This document shows, piece after piece, positions 17,022 through 25,367 of a stretch of DNA of 64,000 bases. Numbering within the stretch: the stretch's first letter is position 1; every line of letters starts with the position of its first letter. Source of the stretch: Nocardioides alkalitolerans (GTDB taxonomy: Bacteria > Actinomycetota > Actinomycetes > Propionibacteriales > Nocardioidaceae); contig CP116227.1 in assembly GCA_038184435.1 (NCBI GenBank), forward strand, positions 1,951,501 through 2,015,500, written 5' to 3'. The translations under genes and the position numbers were made by a program. The notes under the pieces are model-generated. The model worked only from the letters and a program-made list of their open reading frames with translations, was not told where the DNA came from and ran no database searches.

Positions 17022-18175
17022 AGGCACAGTCCGGCCTCGAGCAGGTCGACGAAGGTGACGTCCTCCGCCGCGACGCCGAACGCGCGGGCGCGCAGGAGCG
17101 TCGCCTCGGCCCAGGCGAGGTGGGGGGCGGACTCGTTCATCTTGTTGCCGTACTGCGACGCGGCGACGCCGCCGCCGCGCTGCGCCCGGACGATGTCGAG
17201 CGCGTCGGTGTGGTCCTCGCGGGTCACGACGCTCAGCGCGTGCACCGCGGCCACGTGGGTGGGGTGGATGACGGTCTTGCCGAGCATCCCGTTGGCGTGG
17301 TCGAGCGCGACCTCGCGGATGAGGCCGTCGAGACCGCGTCGGATCAGCCGACGGCGGAGGACCTGCTCGGCGGGCGCCGTGAACGGCGTCTCGCGGAGCT
17401 GGGGCTTGAACATGCGCTCACCGTTCTCGAAGTGCTCCCACACGGGGCCGGTGACGACGAACCCCGTGCCGTCGCGGCGGCCCATGACGTTGACGATGTC
17501 GCCGATGACCGAGGCGATGGGCGCGACGTCGTACACCGTGATGTCCGCCGGGCGACGCAGGCCCAGCATCGAGGACAGGTCGGTCGCCCCGATCCGGACG
17601 GCGAGGACCGGCGCCTCGTGGCTCTGCAGGAGGTCGCGCGCCGCCAGCAGGGCCTCGAGGCGCGTCTCGAGGCGGAACACCTCGGGCGACTCGATGACGG
17701 GCATGACCCACAGCCGGTGGTCGAGCCGCGCGGACGCGGCGGTGACCGCGTCGAGGTAGGGCCGCGAGGCGGCGGTGAACTTGGGCACCACGAACCCGTC
17801 GAGGTGTCGCGCGAGGTCGCCGAGGCCGTCGACGACCCGCTCCACCTGCTCGGGCTCGCGCACGCGCACGAAGACGAGGGGACGGGGCGCCCCGCTCTCG
17901 ATCGACGCCGTCAGCTGGTGCACGAGGTTCTTCTCGGCGAAGGCGACGTCCGCGTCGGCGATCGCGTCCTCGAGGCAGAGCACGGAGCAGACCACGCCCC
18001 GCTCGCGCGCCTTGCGCAGGTCGACGTCGATCGCGGGACGGGTGGCCGGCGTGTAGAGCGTCGCGCCGAGCGCGACCGCGAGCAGGTCGCGGTCGGCCGA
18101 GCGGTCGAACGACTCCGGCTCGACGCTGAACAACCCCTCCCGCTGGCTCGGGTCGAGGTGGTCGAAGTGGCGCAC
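17018..18175 (-). CDS. CitE-like HpcH/HpaI aldolase of the Ter module
   Basis: A 385-residue TIM-barrel C-C lyase of the HpcH/HpaI/CitE superfamily. LYTPATRPAID near residue 40, SVLCLEDAIADAD near 65-78 (metal-binding acidic residues), VFVRVREP near 105, VPKFTAAS near 135 and VMPVIESPEVF near 157 follow the CitE-like pattern. It opens the operon with the phosphoribosyltransferase fusion (4-bp overlap) and HAD phosphatase. AAGGGAGGG precedes the GTG start. CitE-like lyases recur in Ter-associated modules, presumably cleaving or forming an acyl intermediate; the true substrate is unknown. A plain citrate-lyase role is unlikely because no citD or citF is present. Confidence 0.85.
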   Translation of the reverse strand: MRHFDHLDPSQREGLFSVEPESFDRSADRDLLAVALGATLYTPATRPAIDVDLRKARERGVVCSVLCLEDAIADADVAFAEKNLVHQLTASIESGAPRPLVFVRVREPEQVERVVDGLGDLARHLDGFVVPKFTAASRPYLDAVTAASARLDHRLWVMPVIESPEVFRLETRLEALLAARDLLQSHEAPVLAVRIGATDLSSMLGLRRPADITVYDVAPIASVIGDIVNVMGRRDGTGFVVTGPVWEHFENGERMFKPQLRETPFTAPAEQVLRRRLIRRGLDGLIREVALDHANGMLGKTVIHPTHVAAVHALSVVTREDHTDALDIVRAQRGGGVAASQYGNKMNESAPHLAWAEATLLRARAFGVAAEDVTFVDLLEAGLCL

Positions 18176-18293
18176 GTGCCCTCCCTTGGGCGCAGGAGGA
18201 AACGCTCCCCGCAGCGTGCTGGGCAGGATACGGGTGCCGCGGAAACGCCCGATGACGCACGGATGTCCATCGGAGGCGTCAGGCCGCGCTCTC

Positions 18294-18299
18294 TACGCT
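18294..18299 (+). promoter_or_regulatory. -10 box for leaderless terD1
   Basis: TACGCT lies seven bases before the terD1 ATG. It sits in a 131-bp divergent region shared with the aldolase operon, which instead has a normal ribosome-binding site. No clear -35 is visible. Confidence 0.45.
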
Positions 18300-18306
18300 C
18301 GGGGCC

Positions 18307-18882
18307 ATGACGATCTCGTTGCAGAAGGGTCAGACGGTCTCGCTGGCGAAGCGCGGAGGGGGCACCCTGACGCGCGTCCGGATGGGTCTCGGGTGGGACG
18401 CGGTCACGAAGAAGGGCTTCTTCCGCTCCAAGCAGGCCGAGATCGACCTCGACGCCACCGCGGTCCTGTACGACGCGCGGGGCGCCGACGTCGACCAGGT
18501 CTGGTTCCAGCAGCTGCGGAGCAAGGACGGCTCCGTCGTGCACACCGGTGACAACCGCACCGGGGCGGGCGACGGCGACGACGAGTCCATCGTCGTGGAG
18601 CTCGGGCAGCTGCCCTCGCAGGTCACCACCATGGTCTTCGTCGTCAACTCGTTCACCGGGCAGGACTTCACCCAGATCGAGAACGCGTTCTGCCGGCTCG
18701 TGGACGAGACGAACGGCGAGGAGCTGGCGCGCTACGACCTGACCGGCTCGGGCACCCACACGGCCCAGATCATGGCCAAGGTGACCCGCGACGGTGCCGG
18801 CTGGTCGATGACCGCCATCGGGGCGACGGCGACCGGCCGCACGTTCCGCGACCTGCTGCCGGCGATCGCGCCCCACGTCTGA
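18307..18882 (+). CDS. TerD-family calcium-binding stress protein (copy 1)
   Basis: A 191-residue TerD-family protein opening MTISLQKGQTVSLAK. The calcium-binding acidic motifs are EIDLDA at about 45-50 and GDNRTGAGDGDDES at about 81-94. TerD proteins bind Ca2+ in a beta-sandwich and take part in tellurite, phage and envelope-stress responses with TerC at the membrane. The gene is divergent from the aldolase operon and convergent with the coiled-coil gene (20 bp apart). A KKGFFRSKQ insertion after residue 34 sets it apart from copy 2. Confidence 0.93.
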   Translation: MTISLQKGQTVSLAKRGGGTLTRVRMGLGWDAVTKKGFFRSKQAEIDLDATAVLYDARGADVDQVWFQQLRSKDGSVVHTGDNRTGAGDGDDESIVVELGQLPSQVTTMVFVVNSFTGQDFTQIENAFCRLVDETNGEELARYDLTGSGTHTAQIMAKVTRDGAGWSMTAIGATATGRTFRDLLPAIAPHV

Positions 18883-18902
18883 GGGTCGTCGGGCGGCGCG
18901 GC

Positions 18903-20147
18903 TCAGCCGGCCGCGCCCGCTCGGCTCGCCCGGAAGTCCGCCACCAGGCGGTCGACGCCCTCGTGCAGGCGGTCGATCCTCGTCAGCAGCGCCCAGTAGT
19001 CCGGGTGCGTGGCCTCGAGCAGCGCCTCGAGGGCGATGAGCTCGCGGGCGAAGGCGTCGAGACGGCCGCCCCACGGCTGCGGCGGGCCCGAGCGCAGCAG
19101 CAGCCGGGTGTCCCGCAGCACGAACCGGGCCCGGTCGAACAGCGCCCCCGGATCGCGCTTGACGTCGCGCAGCCGCTCGAGCCGGCGGCGGGGTGCGTCG
19201 ACCAGGTCGGAGGCGGCCGCGACCGCGGCCTCGACCTCCTCCAGCGCGACGAGCGCGGCGGGCTGGTCGCCGGCCGCGTGCAGGGCGCGGAGCCGGTCGA
19301 GGGCGCTCCGTGCCTCCGCGACGTGGGCCTCCAGCCGCCCCTCGGCGTCCGCGATGTCCTTCCAGCTCTCGTAGGAGAACTCGCGCCGCAGCCCCGACAT
19401 GAACTCCGCGGTGCGCTCCGAGCGCGTCACCACCGCGTCGATCCGGGTGGCCAGCGACGGGATGCGGTTGCCGACGGCCGCTGCGCGACGCGGCAGCTCG
19501 ACGGCCAGCTCGCGGGCCTCCGCGGCGAGCCGCTCGACGACGGCCGCGGGCTCGTCCACGTCGTCGGGACCGAGGCGGTCCCCCACCTCGGCGAGCTTCC
19601 GACCGGCGACGCGGGCCCGCACGACGGCCTCGTCGGCCGCGGGGAAGGAGCCGCCGTCGGCGGTCATGGCCCGCCACGCGGCCTCGGCGGCGGCCACCGC
19701 CTCCTGGGCCTGCTCCAACCGCCGCGCGACCCGCGCCCGCACCTCGCCGACGCGCCCGAGCTCCGCGCCGTACGACGAGGTGAAGCGCTCCATGTCGTCG
19801 GCGAGCGTCCGCAGCGAGGGGACGCCGCGCTCGAAGGCCGCCGTCGCGGCGGCCACCTGGTAGGGGTCGAGGTCCTCGACGGGGTCGTGCTGGTCGAGGA
19901 TGCCCAGGTACTCCAGCACCGCGGCCTGGGCCCGCTCGTCGAGGTGCCGCCAGGACGGCACCACCCCGGTCGATCGGGCGCGGTCGGGCAGGAGGGCCGC
20001 GTAGGAGGCCACCGTCTCCCCCACGTCGCGCTGGAGCTGGTCGACCCGGAAGAACTGCTCCTGCAGCTGGCCGCGGACGTCGAGCGCCCGCTCCAGCGCT
20101 CCGCCGTCCCCGCGCCGACGGCGGCGGTCGGGACGCGAGGAGCTCAT
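18903..20147 (-). CDS. Coiled-coil protein of the Ter cluster, unidentified
   Basis: A 414-residue soluble, mostly helical protein with long Ala/Arg/Glu/Leu heptad stretches (for example residues 150-200 and 235-300) and no membrane segment or enzyme motif. I do not recognise a named family. Its place beside TerD and TerC is where Ter operons often carry a toxic-anion-resistance (TelA-like) helical protein, but I see no convincing TelA signature. A scaffolding role is a guess. TACGAT (20159 to 20154) ends six bases before the ATG, suggesting its own leaderless promoter although terD2 ends only 43 bp upstream. Confidence 0.75.
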   Translation of the reverse strand: MSSSRPDRRRRRGDGGALERALDVRGQLQEQFFRVDQLQRDVGETVASYAALLPDRARSTGVVPSWRHLDERAQAAVLEYLGILDQHDPVEDLDPYQVAAATAAFERGVPSLRTLADDMERFTSSYGAELGRVGEVRARVARRLEQAQEAVAAAEAAWRAMTADGGSFPAADEAVVRARVAGRKLAEVGDRLGPDDVDEPAAVVERLAAEARELAVELPRRAAAVGNRIPSLATRIDAVVTRSERTAEFMSGLRREFSYESWKDIADAEGRLEAHVAEARSALDRLRALHAAGDQPAALVALEEVEAAVAAASDLVDAPRRRLERLRDVKRDPGALFDRARFVLRDTRLLLRSGPPQPWGGRLDAFARELIALEALLEATHPDYWALLTRIDRLHEGVDRLVADFRASRAGAAG

Positions 20148-20190
20148 GCGCTCATCGTAGGAGCCACGCCCCCGCGACGACGGAGGGGCG

Positions 20191-20772
20191 TCAGCTCGCG
20201 TTCACCCCGAAGTCCTGCACGATGCCGAGCAGGCCCGACGCGTAGCCCTGGCCGATGGCGCGGAACTTCCAGTCGCCGTCGCGCAGGTACAGCTCCCCGA
20301 AGACCATCGCGGTCTCGGTGCTCGCGTCCTCGGTGAGGTCGAAGCGGGCGACCTCGCTGCCGCGCACGGCGTCGACGACGCGGATGAACGCGTTCGTCAC
20401 CTGCCCGAAGCTCTGGCCCCGCGCGTGCGCGTCGTGGATGGAGACCGGGAAGACGATGCGCTGCACCTCCGCCGGCACCAGGGTCAGGTCGACCTCGATG
20501 ACCTCGTCGTCGCCGTCGCCCTCCCCCGTGAGGTTGTCGCCGGTGTGGTGCACGGAGCCGTCCGGGGAGGTCAGGTTGTTGTAGAAGACGAAGTGCTGGT
20601 CGCTCAGCACCTTGCCGGACCCACCGAGCAGCAGCGCCGACGCGTCGAGGTCGAAGTCCGCGCCCGTCGTCGAGCGCACGTCCCAGCCCAGCCCGATGCT
20701 CAGCTTCGTGAGCGGCGCCCCCGCAGCCTTCGCCAGCGAGACGTTGCCGCCCTTCTGCAGCGTGATCCCCAC
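20191..20772 (-). CDS. TerD-family calcium-binding stress protein (copy 2)
   Basis: A 193-residue TerD-family protein. The core opens VGITLQKGGNVSLAK with calcium motifs DFDLDA at about 39-44 and GDNLTGEGDGDDE at about 78-90, then the conserved VFPVSIHDAHARGQSFGQV and AFIRVVD segments. This second copy is closer to classical TerD/TerE than copy 1. I choose GTG 20772, about 10 bases after GAGGGG, instead of the upstream ATG that would add 14 atypical residues. It lies 67 bp after the TerC-like gene on the same strand, a likely two- or three-gene unit. Confidence 0.93.
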   Translation of the reverse strand: MGITLQKGGNVSLAKAAGAPLTKLSIGLGWDVRSTTGADFDLDASALLLGGSGKVLSDQHFVFYNNLTSPDGSVHHTGDNLTGEGDGDDEVIEVDLTLVPAEVQRIVFPVSIHDAHARGQSFGQVTNAFIRVVDAVRGSEVARFDLTEDASTETAMVFGELYLRDGDWKFRAIGQGYASGLLGIVQDFGVNAS

Positions 20773-20839
20773 GGTGCTCGTCGCCCCTCTCCCTCGTCGA
20801 CCAGGTCCGTCCACGAGCCTAGTGGGGGCGACGAAGCAC

Positions 20840-21979
20840 TCAGACGAGGACGTCGTGCTTCTCCTCCGGGTGCAGGCGGTTCTCGCGCACGCTCCACCCG
20901 ACGGCGGACAGGATGATGACGACGCCGATCAAGCCGGTGACGACCTCGGGGATCTCGACACCCATGGTGACGAAGAGCAGGATCGCCAGCGCGCCGATCG
21001 CCCAGTGGGCGCCGTGCTCGAGGTAGCGGTACTCCGACAGCGTGCCCTTGCGCACCAGGTAGACCGTGATCGACCGGACGTAGAGCGCGCCCACACCGAG
21101 ACCGATCGCGATGACGATGGGATCGGTCGTGATGGCGAACGCGCCGATGACGCCGTCGAACGAGAAGCTGGCGTCGAGCACCTCGAGGTAGAGGAACATG
21201 AAGAACGCCGCCTTGCCGGTGGCCAGCACGACCTCGCCGGTGCCGACCTCGCGCTGCGGGCCCATGTCCTCGTCGTCCGCCAGGCCCGACGACCCCTCGA
21301 ACGCCTCGCCCAGGCCACCGACCACGAGGTAGGTCAGCAGGCCGAGGATGCCGGCGAGCAGCACCGAGCCGAACTTGTCGTCCGGGAGCTTGTCGGGGGC
21401 GATGTTGCGGAACAGCTCGGCCACCAGCACGAGGGAGCCCAGGGCGATCGCCACGGAGACACCACCGACGGCGCTGAGCCGCTGGAAGGGCCGCTCGATC
21501 GGGCCGAGCCAGTGGTGCTCCTTCTCGTCGTCGATGAAGAAGTCGAGGAAGATCATCATGAGGAACATGCCGCCGAAGGCCGCGATGATCGGGTGGGCGT
21601 CGTGGAGGATGTGGGCGTAGGTCTCCTGCCCCTCGGGCACGTCGTTGCCCTGCATCGCCAGGTCCCAGGCGTGCACGGGATCGAGCCCGGCCGAGGCCCA
21701 CACGACGATGAACGGGAACACCAGCCGCATGCCGAAGACGGCGATGAGGATGCCGACGGTGAGGAACATCTTCTGCCAGAACGGCGACATCCGGCTGAGC
21801 ACCTTGGCGTTGACCACGGCGTTGTCGAAGGACAGCGACACCTCGAGCACGATGAGGATCGCGGCCACCGTCATGGCGGCCAGGGCGGCGGAAGCGCCGT
21901 CCTTCCAGCCGTAGAGGAACGCACCGGCGAGGCCGGCGACGGTGATCGCGAACGACCACCCGAAGGTCTTGAGGATCAC
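20840..21979 (-). CDS. TerC-superfamily membrane protein, DUF475 type
   Basis: A 379-residue protein with about nine hydrophobic helices. The TerC-clan repeats are LEVSLSFDNAVVNAKVL near residue 46 and LDASFSFDGVIGAFAIT near 227, each with the conserved acidic residue in a helix thought to bind metal. The N-terminus MILKTFGWSFAITVAGL and length fit the DUF475 branch. TerC-like proteins anchor Ter complexes at the membrane and some act as manganese exporters. It starts with GTG 63 bp downstream of map and precedes terD2. Confidence 0.9.
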   Translation of the reverse strand: MILKTFGWSFAITVAGLAGAFLYGWKDGASAALAAMTVAAILIVLEVSLSFDNAVVNAKVLSRMSPFWQKMFLTVGILIAVFGMRLVFPFIVVWASAGLDPVHAWDLAMQGNDVPEGQETYAHILHDAHPIIAAFGGMFLMMIFLDFFIDDEKEHHWLGPIERPFQRLSAVGGVSVAIALGSLVLVAELFRNIAPDKLPDDKFGSVLLAGILGLLTYLVVGGLGEAFEGSSGLADDEDMGPQREVGTGEVVLATGKAAFFMFLYLEVLDASFSFDGVIGAFAITTDPIVIAIGLGVGALYVRSITVYLVRKGTLSEYRYLEHGAHWAIGALAILLFVTMGVEIPEVVTGLIGVVIILSAVGWSVRENRLHPEEKHDVLV

Positions 21980-22042
21980 GGGTCACGCCTTTGCTGGAGG
22001 AGCCGACGCCCGGGGGCCGTCCGCCACCCGAGCGGCGACACG

Positions 22043-22861
22043 CTACCTCCCGCCGTACGCGATCCCGGCATCGGCCAGCGCGGCGCGACCCCCGTCGACG
22101 GCGGTCAGCACCCAGAGACCGTCCGGCGTCGCGGTCACCGTGTGCTCGAAGTGCGCGGCGACCTGGTGGTCCCGCGTCACGACCGTCCAGTCGTCGTCGA
22201 GGGTGTCGTTCGCCTGGTCCCCCAGCGTCACCATGGGCTCGATGGCCAGCACGAGACCCTCCGTGATGCGGAGGCCGCGCCCGGGCCGCCCGAGGTTCGG
22301 TACGTCGGGAGGCTGGTGCAGCGCCGTACCGATGCCGTGGCCGGTGAAGTCCTCCACGATGCCGAAGTCGCTGCGGCCCCGGACGTGGGACTCGACCGCG
22401 TGGGAGATGTCGCCCACGCGACCCCCGAGCCGGTACGCCGCGATCCCGGCCCACAGCGCACCCTCGGTCACCTCGAGGAGCTCGCTGACGCGCGCGGGAA
22501 CGTCCCCGAGGGCGACCGTGACCGCCGCGTCGCCGTGGTAGCCCTCCACGATCGCGCCGCAGTCGATGGAGACCACGTCACCCTCGCGCAGCACGCGCTC
22601 CCCCGGGATCCCGTGCACCACCTCGTCGTTCACCGACACGCAGAGCGTGCCGGGGAACCCGTGGTAGCCCAGGAACGACGGCGTGGCGCCGTGACCACGG
22701 ATGTGGTCCTCGGCGATGCGGTCGAGGTCGCGCGTCGTCATGCCCGGCGCGACGCGCTCCGCGAGCAGCTCGAGCGTCAGGCCGACCACGAGGCCGGCCT
22801 GACGCATGAGGTCGAGCTGTTCCGGCGTCTTCAGCTCCGCACCGCGGCGCAGCAGACCCAC
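22043..22861 (-). CDS. map: Methionine aminopeptidase, type I
   Basis: A 272-residue metallopeptidase that removes N-terminal Met from nascent proteins. Metal ligands are visible: Asp in VVSIDCGAIVEGYHGDAAVT (both D residues), His in GHGIGTALHQPP, Glu in LAIEPMV and Glu in HFEHTV. I choose GTG 22861, 20 bp after the adk stop; longer frames run through adk in another frame. It ends the secY-adk-map unit. In most actinobacteria infA, rpmJ and rpsM follow map; here a DUF475 gene follows instead. Confidence 0.92.
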   Translation of the reverse strand: MGLLRRGAELKTPEQLDLMRQAGLVVGLTLELLAERVAPGMTTRDLDRIAEDHIRGHGATPSFLGYHGFPGTLCVSVNDEVVHGIPGERVLREGDVVSIDCGAIVEGYHGDAAVTVALGDVPARVSELLEVTEGALWAGIAAYRLGGRVGDISHAVESHVRGRSDFGIVEDFTGHGIGTALHQPPDVPNLGRPGRGLRITEGLVLAIEPMVTLGDQANDTLDDDWTVVTRDHQVAAHFEHTVTATPDGLWVLTAVDGGRAALADAGIAYGGR

Positions 22862-22880
22862 GACGTCGGGACCCGGCGGG

Positions 22881-23453
22881 TCAGGCGCGGACGTCGTCGA
22901 GCTCGGCGGCGATGCGCTTCGCCACGTCGTCGACCTCGCCCATGCCGTCGACGGTGCGGAGCAGCCCGCGGTCGGCGTAGACCTTGATGAGCGGGGCCGT
23001 CTGCTCGTTGTAGACGTCCTGCCGGTGGCGGATGACGTCCTCGGTGTCATCGGTGCGGCCGTCGGTCTGCGCGCGACGCACGAGGCGCTGCACGAGCTCC
23101 TCGTCGTCCACCGTCAGCACGAGCACCGCGTCGAGGGAGACACCGGCCGCCTGCAGCATGCCGTCGAGCTCGTCGACCTGGGCCAGCGTGCGCGGGTAGC
23201 CGTCGAGCAGGAACCCGTCGGTGGCGTCGGCCTCGGCGAGGCGGTCGCGCACCATGTTGTTGGTGACCGAGTCGGGCACGTAGTCGCCGGCGTCCATGTA
23301 GCGCTTCGCCTCGACCCCGAGCGGCGTGCCCTGCGAGACGTTGGCCCGGAAGATGTCGCCCGTCGAGATCGCGGGGATCTCGTAGCGCGCGGCGATCCCG
23401 GCAGCCTGGGTGCCCTTGCCGGCCCCGGGGGGGCCCATGATGATGAGACGCAT
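22881..23453 (-). CDS. adk: Adenylate kinase
   Basis: A 190-residue short-form adenylate kinase (AMP + ATP to 2 ADP). P-loop GPPGAGKGTQ is at residues 7-16, AMP-binding STGDIFR at about 30-36, and FLLDGYPRT at about 80-88. The LID is the short type without the zinc-binding insert. The ATG overlaps the secY stop by one base (TGATG), so translation is coupled to the translocon gene, as is common in this operon. Confidence 0.96.
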   Translation of the reverse strand: MRLIIMGPPGAGKGTQAAGIAARYEIPAISTGDIFRANVSQGTPLGVEAKRYMDAGDYVPDSVTNNMVRDRLAEADATDGFLLDGYPRTLAQVDELDGMLQAAGVSLDAVLVLTVDDEELVQRLVRRAQTDGRTDDTEDVIRHRQDVYNEQTAPLIKVYADRGLLRTVDGMGEVDDVAKRIAAELDDVRA

Positions 23454-24754
23454 CAGCGGAGGAATCCTTCGTAGTTGCGCTGCTGGAGCTGGCTCTCGAT
23501 CTGCTTCACCGTGTCGAGCGCGACACCCACCATGATGAGGATCGACGTGCCGCCGAACGGGAAGTTCTGGTTCGCACCGATGGCGGCGAACGCCATGAGC
23601 GGCACGAGCGAGATGAGACCGAGGTAGAGGGCTCCCGGCAGCGTGATGCGGGACAGGACGTAGGACAGGTAGTCCTCGGTCGGCTTGCCCGCCCGGATCC
23701 CGGGGATGAAGCCGCCGTACTTCTTCATGTTGTCCGCGACTTCCTTCGGGTTGAAGGTGATCGAGACGTAGAAGTACGTGAAGAAGATGATGAGCGCGAA
23801 GTAGACCGCCATGTAGAGCGGGTGGTCTCCGCGGACGAAGTGGTCGTTGATCCAGTTCACCCACCCGGAGTCGGAGCTCTGGTTGAACTGGGCGGCCATG
23901 GCCGGGAGGTAGAGCAACGAGCTGGCAAAGATGACCGGGATGATGCCGGCCTGGTTCACCTTGAGCGGGATGTAGGTCGAGCTGCCGCCGAACATGCGGC
24001 GCCCCACCATGCGGCGCGCGTACTGCACCGGGATGCGGCGCTGCGCCTGCTCGATGAAGATGACCGCCGCGACGAGCGCCAAGCCCACCACCATCACGAT
24101 GGCGAAGGTGCCCCAGCCCTGCGACTGGCGGACCGCCCAGAGCGAGCCCGGGAACGTGGCGACGACCTGGCAGAAGATGAGGATCGACATGCCGTTGCCG
24201 ATGCCGCGGTCGGTGATGAGCTCGCCGAGCCACATGATGACGGCCGTGCCGGCGGTCATGGTCACGACCATCACCAGGAACGTGAGCTTGCTGTCCTGGT
24301 TGTGGAGCAGCGGCTCCGTGCAGCCCTGGAGGAGCTGCTGGCTGCGCGCCAGGGCGACGATGCCGGTGGCCTGCAGGACCGCGAGCGCCAGGGTGAGGTA
24401 GCGCGTGTACTGCGTGATCTTGGCCTGGCCGGACTGGCCCTCCTTCTTGAGGGCCTCCAGCCGCGGGATCACCACCACCAGCAGCTGCAGGATGATGCTC
24501 GCCGTGATGTACGGCATGATCCCGAGCGCGAAGATGGTGAGCTGCAGGAGCGCTCCACCGGAGAAGAGGTTGATCAGGGTGTAGAGCCCGTCGTCCTCGA
24601 CGCGGTTGAGGCAGGTCTGCACGTTGTCCACGTGCACACCGGGCGACGGGATCTGCGAGCCGAGCCGGAAGATCACGACGACGCCCAGGACGAAGAGCAG
24701 CTTGCGTCGCAGGTCCGGCGTCCGGAAGGCGTTGGCGAAGGCGCCGAGCACAGG
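23453..24754 (-). CDS. secY: Preprotein translocase subunit SecY
   Basis: A 433-residue, ten-helix channel of the Sec translocon. VLGAFANAFRTPDLRRKLLFVLG opens the protein in the usual way, LGIMPYITASIILQLL is helix 2 with the conserved PYI, and the cytosolic loops before helix 7 and after helix 8 carry basic residues that contact SecA and the ribosome. I start at GTG 24754, four bases after AGAGGA; a GTG at 24778 would add eight residues. It lies about 165 bp after rplO, behind a terminator-like hairpin and a possible own promoter. Confidence 0.95.
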   Translation of the reverse strand, partial: PVLGAFANAFRTPDLRRKLLFVLGVVVIFRLGSQIPSPGVHVDNVQTCLNRVEDDGLYTLINLFSGGALLQLTIFALGIMPYITASIILQLLVVVIPRLEALKKEGQSGQAKITQYTRYLTLALAVLQATGIVALARSQQLLQGCTEPLLHNQDSKLTFLVMVVTMTAGTAVIMWLGELITDRGIGNGMSILIFCQVVATFPGSLWAVRQSQGWGTFAIVMVVGLALVAAVIFIEQAQRRIPVQYARRMVGRRMFGGSSTYIPLKVNQAGIIPVIFASSLLYLPAMAAQFNQSSDSGWVNWINDHFVRGDHPLYMAVYFALIIFFTYFYVSITFNPKEVADNMKKYGGFIPGIRAGKPTEDYLSYVLSRITLPGALYLGLISLVPLMAFAAIGANQNFPFGGTSILIMVGVALDTVKQIESQLQQRNYEGFLR

Positions 24755-24820
24755 GTCCTCTTTCTTCAGGGGCGGCACACGGCCGCTGGCCAGCCTCCCC
24801 CCTCAGGAGAGCCGCGGCTG

Positions 24821-24826
24821 AGCCTA
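24821..24826 (-). promoter_or_regulatory. Possible secY promoter -10
   Basis: TAGGCT on the minus strand (24826 to 24821), inside the dyad AGCC-TGTTA-GGCT, lies between the rplO hairpin and secY, about 65 bases before the chosen secY start. The upstream region is relatively AT-rich (CAACAAACAG), but no good -35 is seen. Confidence 0.35.
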
Positions 24827-24863
24827 ACAGGCTGTTTGTTGCACTCAGGTTGGAGTACGACGA

Positions 24864-24900
24864 GAGGGCGCCGTCGGGCTCATCGCCCGACGACGCCCTC
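24864..24900 (-). terminator. Terminator-like hairpin after rplO
   Basis: GAGGGCGCCGTCGGGC (24864-24879) pairs with GCCCGACGACGCCCTC (24885-24900) with one mismatch and a five-base loop. It begins 20 bases after the rplO stop. There is no T-tract on the minus strand, so it may attenuate or process the spc transcript instead of ending it. Confidence 0.65.
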
Positions 24901-24919
24901 GTCGATCAGTCCTTCGTGG

Positions 24920-25366
24920 TCACGCACCGACGACGGTGACGCTGCCGCCGGCCGCCTCGATCTTCTCCTTGGCGGACGCCGAGACGGCGTCCGCGGAGAC
25001 CTGGACCGCCACGGAGATGTCTCCCGTGCCCAGCACCTTCACGGGCTGGTTCTTGCGCACCGCACCCCGGGCGACGAGCGCCTCCTTGGAGACCTCGCCC
25101 CCCTCGGGGAACAGCTCGCCGATACGGTCGAGGTTGACGACCTGGAACTCCACCTTGAACGGGTTCTTGAAGCCCTTGAGCTTCGGGAGCCGCATGTGGA
25201 TCGGCATCTGGCCACCCTCGAAGGCGACCGGAACCTGGTAGCGAGCCTTGGTGCCCTTGGTACCGCGGCCCGCGGTCTTGCCCTTCGAGCCCTCACCGCG
25301 ACCCACACGGGTCTTCGCGGTCTTGGCGCCCTTGGCGGGACGCAGGTTGTGGATCTTCAGCGTCAT
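24920..25366 (-). CDS. rplO: 50S ribosomal protein L15
   Basis: A 148-residue protein opening MTLKIHNLRPAKGAKTAKTR, with the Gly/Lys-rich GRGEGSKGKTAGRGTKG that threads into 23S rRNA and the C-terminal DAVSASAKEKIEAAGGSVTVV domain. It lies one base after the rpmD stop and is the last gene of the continuous ribosomal run before a hairpin. Confidence 0.98.
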   Translation of the reverse strand: MTLKIHNLRPAKGAKTAKTRVGRGEGSKGKTAGRGTKGTKARYQVPVAFEGGQMPIHMRLPKLKGFKNPFKVEFQVVNLDRIGELFPEGGEVSKEALVARGAVRKNQPVKVLGTGDISVAVQVSADAVSASAKEKIEAAGGSVTVVGA

Positions 25367-25367
25367 G

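Noticed and set aside
14562..17759. 1065-codon open frame antisense to the Ter biosynthetic genes
   Set aside because: Composition (Arg, His, Ala, Gly) and full overlap with three motif-bearing genes mark it as a shadow frame.
17018..18175. Citrate lyase beta subunit proper
   Set aside because: No citD, citF, citC or citX neighbours; the Ter context fits the CitE-like branch better.
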